A stretch of DNA of 64,000 nt from contig OX411558.1 of NCBI GenBank assembly GCA_948146395.1, positions 39,327,617 through 39,391,616 on the forward strand. Reading direction: 5' to 3'. Below the pieces are notes generated by a model that saw only the letters and a list, made by a program, of their open reading frames with translations, did no database searches and was not told the DNA's origin. Source of the DNA: Fragum whitleyi. Its lineage: Eukaryota > Mollusca > Bivalvia > Cardiida > Cardiidae. Of this stretch, positions 45,991 to 58,873 are shown piece by piece. The translations under genes were made by a program, and so were the position numbers. Within the stretch, counting starts at the first letter, position 1. The number at the start of each line of letters is the position of its first letter.

Positions 45991-46539
45991 TTTATTTTGC
46001 GAGATGCTTGTAAATTCTCCGGTAATCTACAGATTCGAGAGTAATTAAACCTAATTCCAATAGAATGATCTTTTGGCCAAGCTCTTTCAGATTTCTTCGT
46101 AAAATTCTGAGCGAGTTTATATCATGGATGCCAAGGGCTATCGCGTCATCAAAAAAAAACACAACATTTGGTGAAATTTTAGAAAAATCTTCTTCACTGA
46201 CACTACCAAAACGAATTCAACCTTTTTTCACTAAAAATATTCTTAGGACATGACATTTAAGATTTCTTCGTTAAATTCTAATTGCGTACATACATGTACC
46301 ATGAGCACCGGACTACTGTGTCATCTAAATGGGCTTTCTAAGTATTTTACTAATATTTTTCTCTGAAATTGCTTATCAGAATTAAACCAAACTTTACTCA
46401 ATTGATCATTAGGATATGATCTCTCAGGTTTCTTTGTAGAATTCTTGTAGGGCAAAGAACTAGTGTACTTAAGGCTTTCACGTCAGCAAAAAGGAGTTAA
46501 AAAGGGGGAAATAAAAAATGCTAAATGTCTCAAACTAGA

Positions 46540-47470
46540 AACTAGGTAAATGATTGTCTTTGATTATGGTATCATGATGAACCCTTTAACCTGACTGTGA
46601 CCTTTGCCCTACTTTCTTAAATATTGAATTATAAGGGCTAGGACTGTGTAAAGTCAATGATAAAGGTGGGTTGATGATTGTCTTTGATTCTGGCATCATG
46701 ATGACCATTGACATGACCTTTGACCTACTTTCAAATATATTGAATAATTAGGTCTAGGACTGTGTTAGGTCAGCAATAATTGTTGGTAGATGATTGTCTT
46801 TGACTCTGGCATTATGATGAACCCTTCACCCTGACTTTTGTCCAACCTTCTAAATTATTGAATAATTAGGTCTTGAACTGTGTTAAGTCATCATGATTAA
46901 CCCTTGACCATGACCGTGACCATTGACATACTTTCTTTAATTATGAATCATAATGGCTAGAAATGAGTTAGGTCTATAATAAAGGTAGGTAAATGGTTGT
47001 CTGTGGTTTTGACATCAAGTTGAACACTTGAGCCAGATCATGACATTTGACCTACTTTCTTAAATATTGTATCATTAGGGCAAGGATTGTGTTCAGTCAA
47101 TAATAGAGGTTGTAAGAAGATTGTTTCTGTTTCTGGCATCATGTTGAACCCTTGACCGAATCTTGGCCTTTGACCTACTGTCTTTAATAAATGAATGATA
47201 TAGTTCAGAACTGTATCAAAAATAATAAAGGAAAGTAGATGATTGTCTTTAATCTTGGCATCATAGTGGACCCTTGACCCAAACAAAAACCTTTGACATA
47301 CTTTCTAAAATATTGAATTATTAGCTCTAGGTATTTTTAAGTCAATGATAATGGTTGGTTGATGATTTTTTATTATTCTGGCATCAAATTGAACCATTGA
47401 CCTAGATCATTACCCTTTGACCTACTTTCTTAGATTTAGAATAAAAGGTACGAAGACTATATTAAATCAA
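46540..47470. repeat. Minisatellite, about 122-bp unit
   Basis: GATGATTGTCTTTGA-type starts recur at about 46550, 46672, 46790, 46990, 47112, 47236 and 47357, with CTTTGACCTACTTTCTTAAA and a GGNNAGGACTGTGTTAAG block in each unit; one unit is partly deleted near 46890. Confidence 0.9.
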
Positions 47471-47831
47471 TAGTAAGATTTACACACAACTTTATTTACT
47501 GACATTTTACTTAAAGCAAATTAATGTTCCTACAGGTTTCCTTGGGGCAATTTCAGTTGAGCGGTACTTTTACCTCCTGGGCCTGTATTTCTTGTTTTTA
47601 TACATTTTGGAAAACACGATCAACTTAAGAAACACGTGAATATCTTTTAAAACTATGGATAACAATGTTGATATTTTTACCATATCTGTGCATATGTACA
47701 AGTGTATGGTCTAAAACATACATCTATTTCGCAGATATCTGGATACTCCCAGAAACTACATTGACCCATCTTAAAGTCGATGCTTTTCAAATGCCCAGGA
47801 TGTATTTTTCTTGAAACATTCTGTTTTTCAG

Positions 47832-47947
47832 GTTATCAACGTTTCCTATACCAAAAGAAGCGATCAAAATGAACTTCCTTACTGTTCTTACTGCAATTAT
47901 GTTGTGCATTCTTTTGAGTATGCTCTGCGTGGAGGCGGCGAATAGTA
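47832..47947 (+). CDS. Signal-peptide exon of a small secreted protein (candidate)
   Basis: Acceptor TTTTTCAG at 47831, a short 5' UTR, ATG at 47869, then MNFLTVLTAIMLCILLS, a hydrophobic core and a VEAA cleavage-like end. The consensus donor GTAAGT follows one base into the next codon (phase 1). This is the usual layout of molluscan secreted peptides such as antimicrobial or Cys-rich ones, where the signal has its own exon. I searched to about 53 kb for a phase-1 Cys-rich exon and found none, so the mature product is unknown. Confidence 0.5.
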
Positions 47948-48031
47948 GTAAGTTTGAGTGACACTTTTTTTTTTATCAAAATCTGCAAATATTATATGTT
48001 TGCTCCATCGTTTGTCTGTCCAAAGTACTTT

Positions 48032-49915
48032 TTATTAGCTCATCTGAGCACAATCTATTAAGGATCTTAAACCGTCCCCAGTCAGGTCGTCGTTCGCTTT
48101 CCGTTTTTAAAAGGCTTTCTCCTTAACCACTGGGTCAATTTTACTTAAAAATTTTTGGCAGCCCGAAAATTTCTAATTTGTTCATAAATTCGGGCGTAAC
48201 AGAGTGGTCGTTTCTTTGCACTTTGATTATTTTAAATGACATCTCCTTCACCACTAGGCTGATTCCATTTCATAGAATGATCCTTTGGTGACACTTTCCA
48301 TTGATTGATCGCGAACGTTTGATTGGTCTGTAAATATTGGCATGGCAGAAGTGAGAGAAATTTAAGCGTTGTATCTCGAAAAGACTTATGTTACTGGTAA
48401 TGTCAGGGGCTTAGCCTTGCATAATGACATTGACAAATGTTATTGATCTTGTCACATGACATTGAACTTGGCATCGTATGTTGTATATGAATATTATTAA
48501 TGTTCATTCAATGAAGGCTATGTTGACCTAATAACACCTGTCTGAAAATATGAATTGATTTCAGACAGGTCAACGAATTTTAGAAACATATCCATATGGC
48601 CTTTACCTGGACTGCTTTTTACAAACTGTACCAAAATGTTTATATGCTAAGGGTTTCTAAAGACTCATTGATGGGGATTGATAAGCTTTTTAGCTCACCT
48701 GAGCACATTGTGCTCAAAGTGAGCTTTTGTGATCATTGAATGTCCGTCGTCTGTCGTGCGATGTACGTCGTGCGTCGTCATGCGTCCACAATTTAAGTGT
48801 TTACACTCTAAAGGCCACAAATATGATCCAATCTTCATGAAACTTGGTCAGAATGTTGGTCAACAAGGATGAGCCCTATTGAAAATGGAAAGGATCCATG
48901 CCATATCACGGGAAAAGGGGCCTTAAAGAAAAGTTTTTTGTTCACACTCTAGAGGCCACAAATATTGCCTGATCTTAATGAAACTTGGTAAGAATGTTGG
49001 CCAGGTCACAAGGATGAACCCTATTGAAAATGGAAAGATTCCATGCCATATAACGGGAAAAGGGGCATTTATGACAATTTTCTTGTTTACACTCTAGAGG
49101 CCTCAAATATGGCCCAATTTTGATGAAACTTGGTCAGAATGTTGGCCAGGTCACAAGGATAAACCCTATTGAAATTGGGAAGGATCCATGCCATATCAAA
49201 GGAAAAGGGACTTTAATGACAATTTTCTTGTTTACACTCTAGAGGCCACAAATATGGCCCAATTTAATGAAACTTGGTCAAAATGTTGGCCAGGTCACAA
49301 GAATGAATCCTATTGAAAATGGAAAGGATCCATGCCATATCATGGGAAAAGAGGCCTAAATGACAATTTTCTTGTTTACACTCTAGAGGCCACAAATATG
49401 GCCCAATCTTAATGACACGTGGTCAGAATGTTGGCCAAGTCACAAGGATGAATCCAATTGAAAATGGGAAGGATTCATGCCATATCAAGGGAAAAAGGGC
49501 CTTAATGACAATTTTCTTGTTTATGCAGTAGAAGCCACAAATATGGCCAAATCTTCATCCATGCCATTTCACGGGAAAATGGGACATAATGACAATTTTA
49601 TTGTTTACACTCTAAAGACCACATATATGGCCCAATCTTTATGAAACTTGGTTAGAATGCTGGTCCGGTCTCAAGGATGAACCCTATCGAAAATGGGAAA
49701 GATCCATGCAAGATCACAGGAGAGGGGGTCTTAATGATAATTTTCTTGTTATAACTCTAATTGCCACAATTTTGGCCCAAACTTCACGAAACAAATGATT
49801 TTTGTGTAGAAATTATCTCCTTTATGACATCTGCCTAATTAGTTGGTGTGATCTCCCAGGGGTCAAAGAGATTCAGGTGAGCGATCTAGGACCATCTTGT
49901 TCCTCTTGTTCATGT
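48032..49915 (+). repeat. Tandem array (CTCACCTGAGCAC family), forward
   Basis: A partial start at 48032 (AGCTCATCTGAGCACAATC); the main array starts at 48691 (AGCTCACCTGAGCACATTG). About seven units of roughly 150 bases contain GAAACTTGGTCAGAATGTTG, GGATCCATGCCATATCA and CACTCTAGAGGCCACAAATA. It ends CAGGTGAGCGATCTAGG. Confidence 0.9.
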
Positions 49916-50739
49916 TCACATAATAAACCTAAATATAGATTATTTTAAAATGAAACCAATTTGTCAGAATTTCAGAAATGACGTCATTGTTCCTAGAAGT
50001 CGTCATCATTTTCAATAAGTTGTGTAAATATTGACGTGTTGAAAGGAACATTGTTTACATCTCTTCACATATTTTTAAGTGATTTCTTCATGTTTTCGCG
50101 TTCGGACGGAAAGGTTATACTAACTAAAAGTCACTCGTAAGAATGGATAAATCTGTAGCTACAATATCTGATGAGTGTAAAAAGAACAAATGTGTCGAGA
50201 AATGAGGATAATCCTGCTAGTCTGTGATAAAATACCTTTTCTGCAAACTAGAGAGAACAGATTTCGTGTCATAAATTCATTGAATGAAGGTAGGATTTAT
50301 AATGTTTCAAGTTTTTTTTTCAGTATATGTTTAAATATCCCAATGATCCTTTGTGCTTAAAGTTAGAAGTTTAAATTTCAATCGCACGATGAGCGACCTC
50401 AAGCCGAGAATACACATACGAACAATTTGCGAATTTTTACAAAAAGGCCTACAATAAAGGTAAGATGCTGGTTTTAACCGGGGCATTAACTCGAGGCATT
50501 TGATTGTTTTGACTCACACATTCACGTTGCTTTTCAAGATTTTAAACAATAATAGATATTCAGTATTGACAATAAAATCCCAGGAATGAATGAAAGGAGT
50601 TCGGACTACCCTCTCGGATGCTTTTAATGTTAAGTTGTGAGATAGGTTGTAAATATTATTGCACTTAGATGATTTTTTAACTTTCCAATGGATTGCGTTT
50701 ATTTCAAAATTTTATAGTTTAAGCTTCGAAAGATAATTT
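49916..50739. other. No gene recognised
   Basis: One 20-codon frame with two cysteines at 50143 was considered as the missing secreted-peptide exon but has no acceptor in the right phase. Confidence 0.4.
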
Positions 50740-50890
50740 CATGATGAATAGAATTACATGTTAGTGTCCTAAAATATCAATGTCATCTGGTTTCGGCTGT
50801 GAAAAATTATTATGCCTCGGCAAAGCCTCGTCATGAAAAATTCTCCCAACCTCGACCATATAACATTGATACTTTAATACACAAACACAT
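50740..50890. repeat. Foldback related to 7.75 kb
   Basis: Arms GATGAATAGAAT...ATATCAATGT and inverse around GCCTCGGCAAAGCCTCG. Confidence 0.7.
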
Positions 50891-52329
50891 TATTCTCTAT
50901 TCATCTTGATATAGACTATGCGCTACTGGGAGCCCTGTCACCCCCCCCCCCCCCTCCCCAGGGGGAATTTTGTACACTTTGATTTTCTAAAAGGTTCATG
51001 TATAAGCAACATTTAAAGACATGTAAGCACTCTCGCAAGTGGGGCTTTTTTAAGATACGTTACTTTGAAATCACCCACCCTAGATCCTTATTAAATGCTA
51101 CAATTTGCTCCCATTTTGTGAAATTCTTTTGGCAGATTGCGATTTTTAGTACTATCTCATACATGATACGTGAAATATACGTTACAATTACAAAGTGTTT
51201 ATCAATATTTGCCTATATAAAAATATTGGCATTTGGGCGCCAAAAATATTGAAAGTTAACACTTGTTGGCAAAATTCACAAGGTACTTTGACGAATTCAT
51301 ATTTACATAGTTTATTTTGGCCTGCATATTACTTGTTTTATACGTAGAATGAAAAGATTTGAGCACATGTCCTTTCAAACACTTTATACAATGTAATTTC
51401 ATATGCCGTTCATAAACAGAAAGGAGAATAGCAACTGTAATTTACTACTCTGATCATGTATAATAAAACAAGGATATCATTTATTAACTGATATTCTTAT
51501 AACAAGAAATGCTTTATGTCTCTGAAAGAATGTTGTTATATACGTTACCCCAAAATATTTTACCAAAACCCGTTTAAACCTTTTTTATTCTTTATCAATA
51601 AGGGTTAAAATTCTTTGAATTTATAGCTCTCAGATCTGTTTCTAAGGAAACGCATCGGTACTGAAGGCAAATGCGTGACCAACAAAAGATCAAAGATCCC
51701 CTAGCACTAATGGTATTAAAATTTAGACCTTTGAGAAGTAAATGTCATATCTTTGAACAGCCAAGAAGGAAATTCTTATTAATTGCTAGTTTTTACATTA
51801 TTATCTTTAAGTGTAAAGTGATAAATTACACAAATTGAAGTTAGTATCATTTGTAGTATCCCATCTCACAAAGTTAAAAATTTGATAACAAGATTTGAGA
51901 TCATAATTTTGAAATAGCCAATTCATTAATACATGTATATCCAATTACTGAAATCGAAATACCTACACAAGATAAACAATTAGCTTATCAGTAGGGGTCC
52001 TGAATATACAACATTCTTTAAACCAGGTCTTTAAAACTGAAGGGGTTAAGCGCTTCTAAGAGTTGAATTCACATCTGGCAAGTAGCCGCGGGGCATATTG
52101 ACCTAACATACCTCCCGCTTTCGGACCTTTTTGTAAGAAGGTTGCTGATTGTTCCGCATTGTTTTCCGTTCTGTGACGTCACGCGTACAGAAATAACCAA
52201 TTCAATCAGCAAAGGGTAAAATAAGTAAAAGGTTCGTAACCCTTGGTTCGACAAGATGATATTACTCTCTTTGATAGCTAAATCAAAATGTATATAGCAA
52301 TGTTCTATTCATTTGCACATAATATGGTC
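50891..52329. other. No gene recognised
   Basis: C run at 50940-50955 and AT-rich sequence only. Confidence 0.45.
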
Positions 52330-53095
52330 ATACTCAGGTAAATTATTGAAACAAATTTTGAAGAGGGTCACCAAAGGAACAATCTGGAAAAGTTAAATTG
52401 AAATCGGCCCAATGGTTCAGGAGGAGATGTCGTTCAAAGATTTTGGCCTCGAAATAAGCCCTGCCCTGCCACGCCCATATTAATGGTCTGATCAAAAGTT
52501 AGCGAACTTTTTTTGAAAAGGGTCACCCAAGGAACATTCTGGTAAATTTTCATCGAAATCATCGAAAGATATTGTTCAAAGATTTTAGGCTCAAAATAAG
52601 CTCCGCCCTGCAACGTCCATATTCATTGGCCAATCGAAATTTCGCGAACAATTTTAGAAAAAGGACACCGAAGGAACATTTGGACTAAGTTTCATTGAAA
52701 CCTGCCTAGTTGGTTTGGGAGGATATATCATTCAAAGATTTCGGACTCAAAATAAGCCCCGCCCTGCCACGCCCATTTTTATTGGCCAATCAAAACTTTG
52801 CGAACATTTTTTGAAAAGGGTCACCCAAGGAACATTCTGGTAAAGTTTTATTGAAAACGGCCCAGTAAAAAAATGCAATACGTTGACATGGCCATATTTA
52901 TGGGCCAATAAAAATTTTGCTGACAAATTTTATAGATGGTCACCCAAGGATTATTCTGGCAAAGTTTCATTGAAATCGGCCCAGTGGTTCAGGAGAAGAA
53001 GTTTTTAAGATTGTTGACGACGGGCGACGCACGACGGACTCAGGGTCACCTTAAAAGCTCGCATTGAACACGTTGTGCGCAGGTGAGCTAAAAAG
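52330..53095 (-). repeat. Tandem array, reverse orientation
   Basis: About five units with GGTCACCCAAGGAACATTCTG and GCCCTGCCACGCCCAT; right border GAACACGTTGTGCGCAGGTGAG. Confidence 0.8.
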
Positions 53096-53304
53096 GTAGT
53101 TCCTCTAGTGAAACTAAAAGAGTTATTGTCACTAGATCTCAAAGTTTATTACACTGTGTAGTACCAAAATTTCACTGCTGGGCATGTAATAAAAATGAAC
53201 TATATGTTTATCGGTATTCAAAAATATTTCTTTTACAGTAGATTATTTAAATGAGAAATAATCCTGACTTATGAAAACGATTTTTGAAGTTAAACAATTA
53301 CCTT

Positions 53305-53430
53305 TTTAGCTCAGATGTGCACAAAGTGTTCAAGATCTATTGTGATTGTCCAATGTCCGTCGTCTGTCGTGCGATGTCCACAATTTCTTTAAACAACTAA
53401 TCTTCTAAAAATGTCATCTTAGTGAAACTT
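53305..53430 (+). repeat. Start of another CTCACCTGAGCAC-type repeat, truncated
   Basis: TTTAGCTCAGATGTGCAC, GTCCGTCGTCTGTCGTGCG and a GTGAAACTTGGCAGGG remnant; it stops after one unit. Confidence 0.65.
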
Positions 53431-54239
53431 GGCAGGGATTTTCCTTGTGTCAAGCTATACCGGTATTAACAAATTTAGTAATATGCGAAATATTCAGTAT
53501 TTTAATGCCTCAACATCAGAAGATCGGGGGCATATTGTTTTACCGCTGTCTGTCTGTCTATATGCAAAACTTAACAAAACACTAATCATTGCCATTTACT
53601 TCAAGGCTTTTCAAGATACAATTCTCATATTCGGAATGATGTTATATCTTGGTAGAGTGCATCTACAATTACAAAGGGCATGTGGCAAGGTCTAGGCCAT
53701 CTCTTAAGGTCAACATTTAAAAAAATCGTTTCTGGGCATTCATGTTTCAGATACACATCTTGTTTCATTTACGCAACCAGAAAGATAAAGAGAATTTCAG
53801 AAGATGAGTTTAAAGACACAGAATCGGAAACCTATATAAGAAAAGGCTGGTGGAATTAAAAGTATATCACTATATACAGGAAAGATTTCGGATTGAAGTT
53901 ACCCAGTTATCCAAAACCGAGTTTTGTCTCAGTAAAATTAATTTTCTTACTTAATTATAATTTGTTTGAGCAAATGTCCAAGGTCTTTGCGTCAGTTCTT
54001 TTTAAAACACTTCTCAATTGTTCAACATCTGAAAATTACGCTATATATCATCATATTTAAGTTTAAAATAATTTGCACTGAAATAAGATGATTTTGCAAA
54101 ACAATAATGCTTTTGAAATTTTTAACAAGTATTGCATTGACTTGTCCAAATCACCTTAAAAAGAATCTAGTATTAACAGAAAAGGATGTTGAGATGTAAC
54201 ATCGGACAAAATATGAATATTCTACATTTTTATTGCTTT
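53431..54239. other. No gene recognised
   Basis: The frame at 53429-53695 begins in repeat sequence and shows no domain. Confidence 0.4.
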
Positions 54240-54600
54240 TAGCTGGGTTACCGGTAACATACGGTATATTATTATTTGATCAAATCATCACTCAACCAGT
54301 GAAATTATCAAATATTTGTACCCGCTTTCATTTATTTCACCTTACCTTACATAATCTAAGCGTAGCCCAAAATGTGACGGCATCATGACTTTACAAAACA
54401 ATCAAATGCAAAATGGCGCGCTTTTAGAACATTTGTCCTAGATTTTTCACATTTTGATTCATTTTTGTATTAAAAGAAATAGAATAATCGTTTGCCTTAC
54501 GGGTAAGAAAACTGTATTTTCACTGGTGGCTCCGCTGTTCGATCTATGAAATATAAATCGATTTTACACCAAAACAAACGATTATCCTCTATTTGAGAAG
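54240..54600 (+). mobile_element. Large palindromic MITE, copy 5, internally deleted
   Basis: Shares CAAAATGGCGCGCTTTTAG, ATTTTCACTGGTGGCTCCGC and CAAACGATTATCCTCTATT with copy 1; one palindrome arm is shortened. Confidence 0.7.
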
Positions 54601-55589
54601 ACAGTTGTAAAGTTATTAAAACAACGTTGTTTGGAACATATTAAGCTTTCGCGAGATAGATGATAAGACAGACAGATAGACAGATCGATAAAAATACGAC
54701 CAGGCTAGCTTATGGGCACGAGTTAATGAACCCGTTTTATTCATAAGAAGGCACAAAAACGTCGCATCGAAACTAATTCATATACCTAAAAGAAATACAC
54801 ATTTGCAAAAGAGAGGTAATGCTGCCTGATAATGAATTAAAGAAACCATTTCGAATTTGATTTGCATTTATTCAAAATCAATTTGAGTGCCGAAACATTT
54901 TTATTGATTTGGACACATTTGGACATGTCTAATTTGGGGATACATCACGCTCATTTAAATTGAGAACATGTCTTAAAAAAAAAGAACAAACAAAATTCTT
55001 TCTACATTTCCACACTAAAAAGCTATTCAATTTAAGCTTAAACCTATGGATAAACCATTTCACTTTGTCCTGATTACTGATTTTTAGGGACATTCGCGAT
55101 ATTTTTATATGTTCCATATTTTCAACTTCAATTTATGGTCCCAAACGAAATACAATAATATAAGTTCCGATCTTTTCTGATTTGTTTTGTTTGAATGGGG
55201 TTTTACGCCGGATTGAATTACGATTATTTTGTTTTAGCAACGGCCGAAAACTCGTGGGATCGTTATTGACAGCAAAAAGTTTTTGTCGATTTTCAAACCC
55301 ATATTTCTTCTTTTTCCGGAAACACACGGATTTGTACGTATTACGCATTTTTCTATACGTTTCATTATCAGTATATCCAATCCAAATCTATACGTTTCCT
55401 AAAAAATGGTTCTCACATAGTGGATCAGTTTGCAATTATAAATGAAATAAAAAAAAATATGATAACTTTTACGCAAATCAACTACCTTAGTTCAAATTTA
55501 AATTGCATTTACCTAAAGACAAAACAAAAACCTATTTTTCGAACAAAAACTAAATATATGTTTCCATCGGCTTAATTGAAATAACAAAA
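54601..55589. other. No gene recognised
   Basis: Contains a short GACAGATAGACAG tract; overlapping frames on both strands at 55133-55445 are unrecognised. Confidence 0.4.
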
Positions 55590-57000
55590 GGACCATGATG
55601 GTCCTAGATCGCTCACCCGAGTCTCTTTGATCACTAGGATATCACATCAAGTAAAAAGGCAGGTGTCTTAAAGAATATAATTTCTACATAAAACCAAGTT
55701 TCACAAAGTTTGGGCCATATTTATGGCCATTAGAGTTATTTCAAGTAAACAATCATTAAGACTCCTTTTCCTGTGATATAGCATGAATCCTTCCCATTTT
55801 CAACAGAGTTCATTCTTTTGACCTGGCAAACATTTTGAACAAGTTTCATGATAATTGGACCATATTTGTGGCGTCTGGGGCTCTTACAAGAGAATTTTCA
55901 TTAAGGCCCCTTTTCCTGTGATATGGCATGGATCCTTCCCATGTTCAAAAAAGTTCATCCTCATGACCTTACAAATATTCTGATCAAGTTTCATGAAGAT
56001 TGACCCATATTTGTGGCTTCTAGAGTGTTTACAAGAAAATTGTCATTAAGGTCCCTTTTACCGTGATATGGCACAGATCCTTCCAATTTACAAAAGGCTC
56101 CATCCTTGTGACCTGACCAACATTCTGACCAAGTTTCATGATAATTGGACCATATTTGTGGCCCCTAGAGTGTTAACAAAAAATATCATTAAGGCCCCTT
56201 TTCCTGTCATATGAGTCAGATCCTTTCCAATTTCAATAGGGTACATCCTTGTGACCTAACAAACATTCTGACCAAGTTTCATGAAGATTGGGCCATATTT
56301 GTGGCCACTAGAGTGTTAACATGAAATTTGTCATTAAGGCCCCTTTTCCCATGATATGGCACGGATCCTTCCCATTTTCAATAGGGTTCATCCCTGTGAC
56401 CCGATCAACATTCTGACCAAGTTTCACGATAATTGAACCATATTTGTGGCTTCTAGAGTGTAAACAAGAAAATTGTCATTTAAGCCCCCTTTCCTGTGAT
56501 ATGGGACGGATCCTTTCCTATTTCAACAGGGTCCATCCTTGTGACCTAACAAACATTCTGACCAAGTTTCATGAAGATTGGGCTATATTTGTGGCCGCTA
56601 GAGTGTAAACAAGAAAATTGTCAATAAGGCCCATTTTCCCATGATATGGTAAGGATCCTCCCATTTTCAATAGGGTTCATCCCTGTGACCGATCAACATT
56701 CTGACCAAGTTTCGTGAAGATTCGGCCATATTTGTGGCCCCTAGAGTGTAAACAAGAAAATTGTCAATAAGGCCCCTTTTCCCGTGATATTGCACGTATC
56801 CTTCCCATTTTCAATAGGGTTCATTCTTGTGACCATACCAACATTCTGACCAAGTTTCATGAAGATTGGATTATATGTATGGCCACTAGAGTGTAAACAC
56901 TTAAATTGTTGACGCATGACGACGGACGACGCACAGCGCACGACGGACATTCAAGGATCACAAAAGCTCACCTTGAGCACGATGTGCTCAGGTGAGCTAA
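55590..57000 (-). repeat. Tandem array (CTCACCTGAGCAC family), reverse
   Basis: About eight units near 150 bases with GACCAAGTTTCATGAAGATT, ATATTTGTGGCCACTAGAG and GATATGGCACGGATCCTTCC, from GATCGCTCACCCGAGTC to GATGTGCTCAGGTGAGC. It mirrors the array at 48.7-49.9 kb. Confidence 0.9.
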
Positions 57001-58311
57001 GAAGGCATAAAACGTCCGGGTCGAAAAACAGACACACAAAGGGATATATACGAAAGACCGTGATTTATTGGAATTTTCACCTGGCCGAAAACGGATTTTC
57101 GCACTTTCGCACTGAGTGTATCGTTATTGTAGGCATTCCCCTCAAGGTAAACAAGGCGAACACCGGTAATATCACAGCTATCGCACAACAACACGAAGGT
57201 TCGATATTGTTATACAGCTATCGACTTGTGCAGCCCGAACAGTTTAAACCTTAGTAAGCGGAGTCTACAGATATGTTAACTTTTTATCCTAAATCTGAGA
57301 TGTCTAGTCACGAGTCCAACAAAATGGTTCGAATAACCGTTAATGCGAATAATGCTCTTACGGTATTCTTAAAATGATCCTCAGAATAATCAAATCAAGC
57401 AAAGAATGTTTATATCCCGAATGTAAGTCAGACGGATGTTTCCTGGTGAATGGCCGCAACGGGTTTAATTGTTTAATTGTGTAAGCCTAATTCCAACAGC
57501 TATAGGATTCTGCTATGATTAACATACTCCTAAAGACCTTTTCATGTTCGAGTTAGCTTTTGGCATCTTTTCACTTTCTTCCTCTAGCGGGCATTTACAC
57601 TTAAACGGAAAACACGGAATCAACAAATGGGACAAGGTTATTTGATAAAATATTTTTGGTGAAAACCTGAGGTATTGTGACAGCCGTTGTGTCGTTGTCA
57701 TCGTTGTTGCCGTCTGCGAGTGAAACATTTCACTCCCTACCTCCCCCCCCCCCCCCCCACCAACTCTATCTATAGCCCTGTCTGAGATCATTATTCAACA
57801 TATGTTGACTTGAGACTTTTTGATATCTCTGTTTCCACACTAGGAATTTTCTTGAAGCCCGGCACTCACTTTCACAATCGAAAGAGAAATCTGTTATATC
57901 AAAGTGAAGAGTTCTAGATGTATTCTGTGTGATTTTCACTTTTTTTTACTCTTTTGCACTGCCCAGCACCCAACAGCCGAGTAGAGACACCTGTAGGGGG
58001 GTCCTTCGTTTTTTTAAGAGAGCCTCAAGCGCAAGAGCAAAGCATTTTACTGGCTTCGATAAAGCAGTATCCTCGTCACGAGAGCACGTGAAAATTGAAT
58101 TAGTATAGATTCATCAACACAGTGAAAGCGCCGTGGAAGCGCACTGAATCGAAGTACGGAAAGCAATTCATCGACAAAGTAATAGAAAAGCCACAGATGC
58201 GTTGAAGTGCCTATAATTTCCATGAACGCGGGTTAAATGACGAGTATTTTTTTCTACTGGAAAATATTTATAGAATAACAAATTCTTGCCGTTGTTTATT
58301 TAAAATCTGAC
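57001..58311. other. No gene recognised
   Basis: A C run at 57744-57758; no exon or RNA gene that I can support. Confidence 0.4.
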
Positions 58312-58400
58312 CAAGCTTCTGAGTTCAAAGGCTCAATGAATAATCCATGAGGGCTTTAGCTCGAGTTGCTTATTCATTTAGCCTTTGAACTCAGAAATAG
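58312..58400. repeat. Hairpin
   Basis: TTCTGAGTTCAAAGGCTCAA pairs with TTAGCCTTTGAACTCAGAA around a loop with a second short inverted pair. Confidence 0.7.
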
Positions 58401-58767
58401 GATGAAGTCTAAATGCAAATAGCTAAGGACCTCAAATGTCGAAATAAAAAAAGAGTTTTTAACAATCAAATAAACTAACCGTAGTCAACATACCTGAAGA
58501 ATAAAAAAAAAGGCGAAGGATTTTTTCGATCGCCCATCTCCACTTTATTTTCACGATTTCGCTGTTGCGAAAACATCAATTCAATGTCATCCTGGTCACT
58601 TATCGCACGGTAAGCATAGATTACGACTAGATACAAGTTCCTGACTCTCAAAAATAGCTGATGCTCTGTATAGACATAGAACACGTGTCTTGATAGAATA
58701 ATCTTTTCTTGCGACTTGACAGCGATCAGTAAATTTTTTGTGCACTCATCTGCCATAGCGGATCAGG

Positions 58768-58873
58768 GTTTAATTGATTGGAGTTTAACGCCACTTTCAA
58801 CATTCTTTCAGCTATATCGCGGCGGCTGGAGCACCTAACAATGGATTCCTGGTAATTCTTTCACCAGTACAAG
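58768..58873 (-). mobile_element. SINE 3' fragment at the truncated end of a LINE
   Basis: TTGATTGGAGTTTAACGCC through CAGCTATATCGCGGCGG to TTTCACCAGTAC, where LINE sequence begins directly. The tRNA-like head and half the body are missing. Confidence 0.8.

Noticed and set aside
50143..50205. Short two-cysteine frame as second exon of the secreted peptide
   Set aside because: No acceptor gives the required phase-1 entry; the nearest AG leads to an immediate stop.
58475..58756. 93-codon - strand frame as the missing LINE C-terminus
   Set aside because: No reverse transcriptase or RNase H wording; unrelated to the adjoining LINE.
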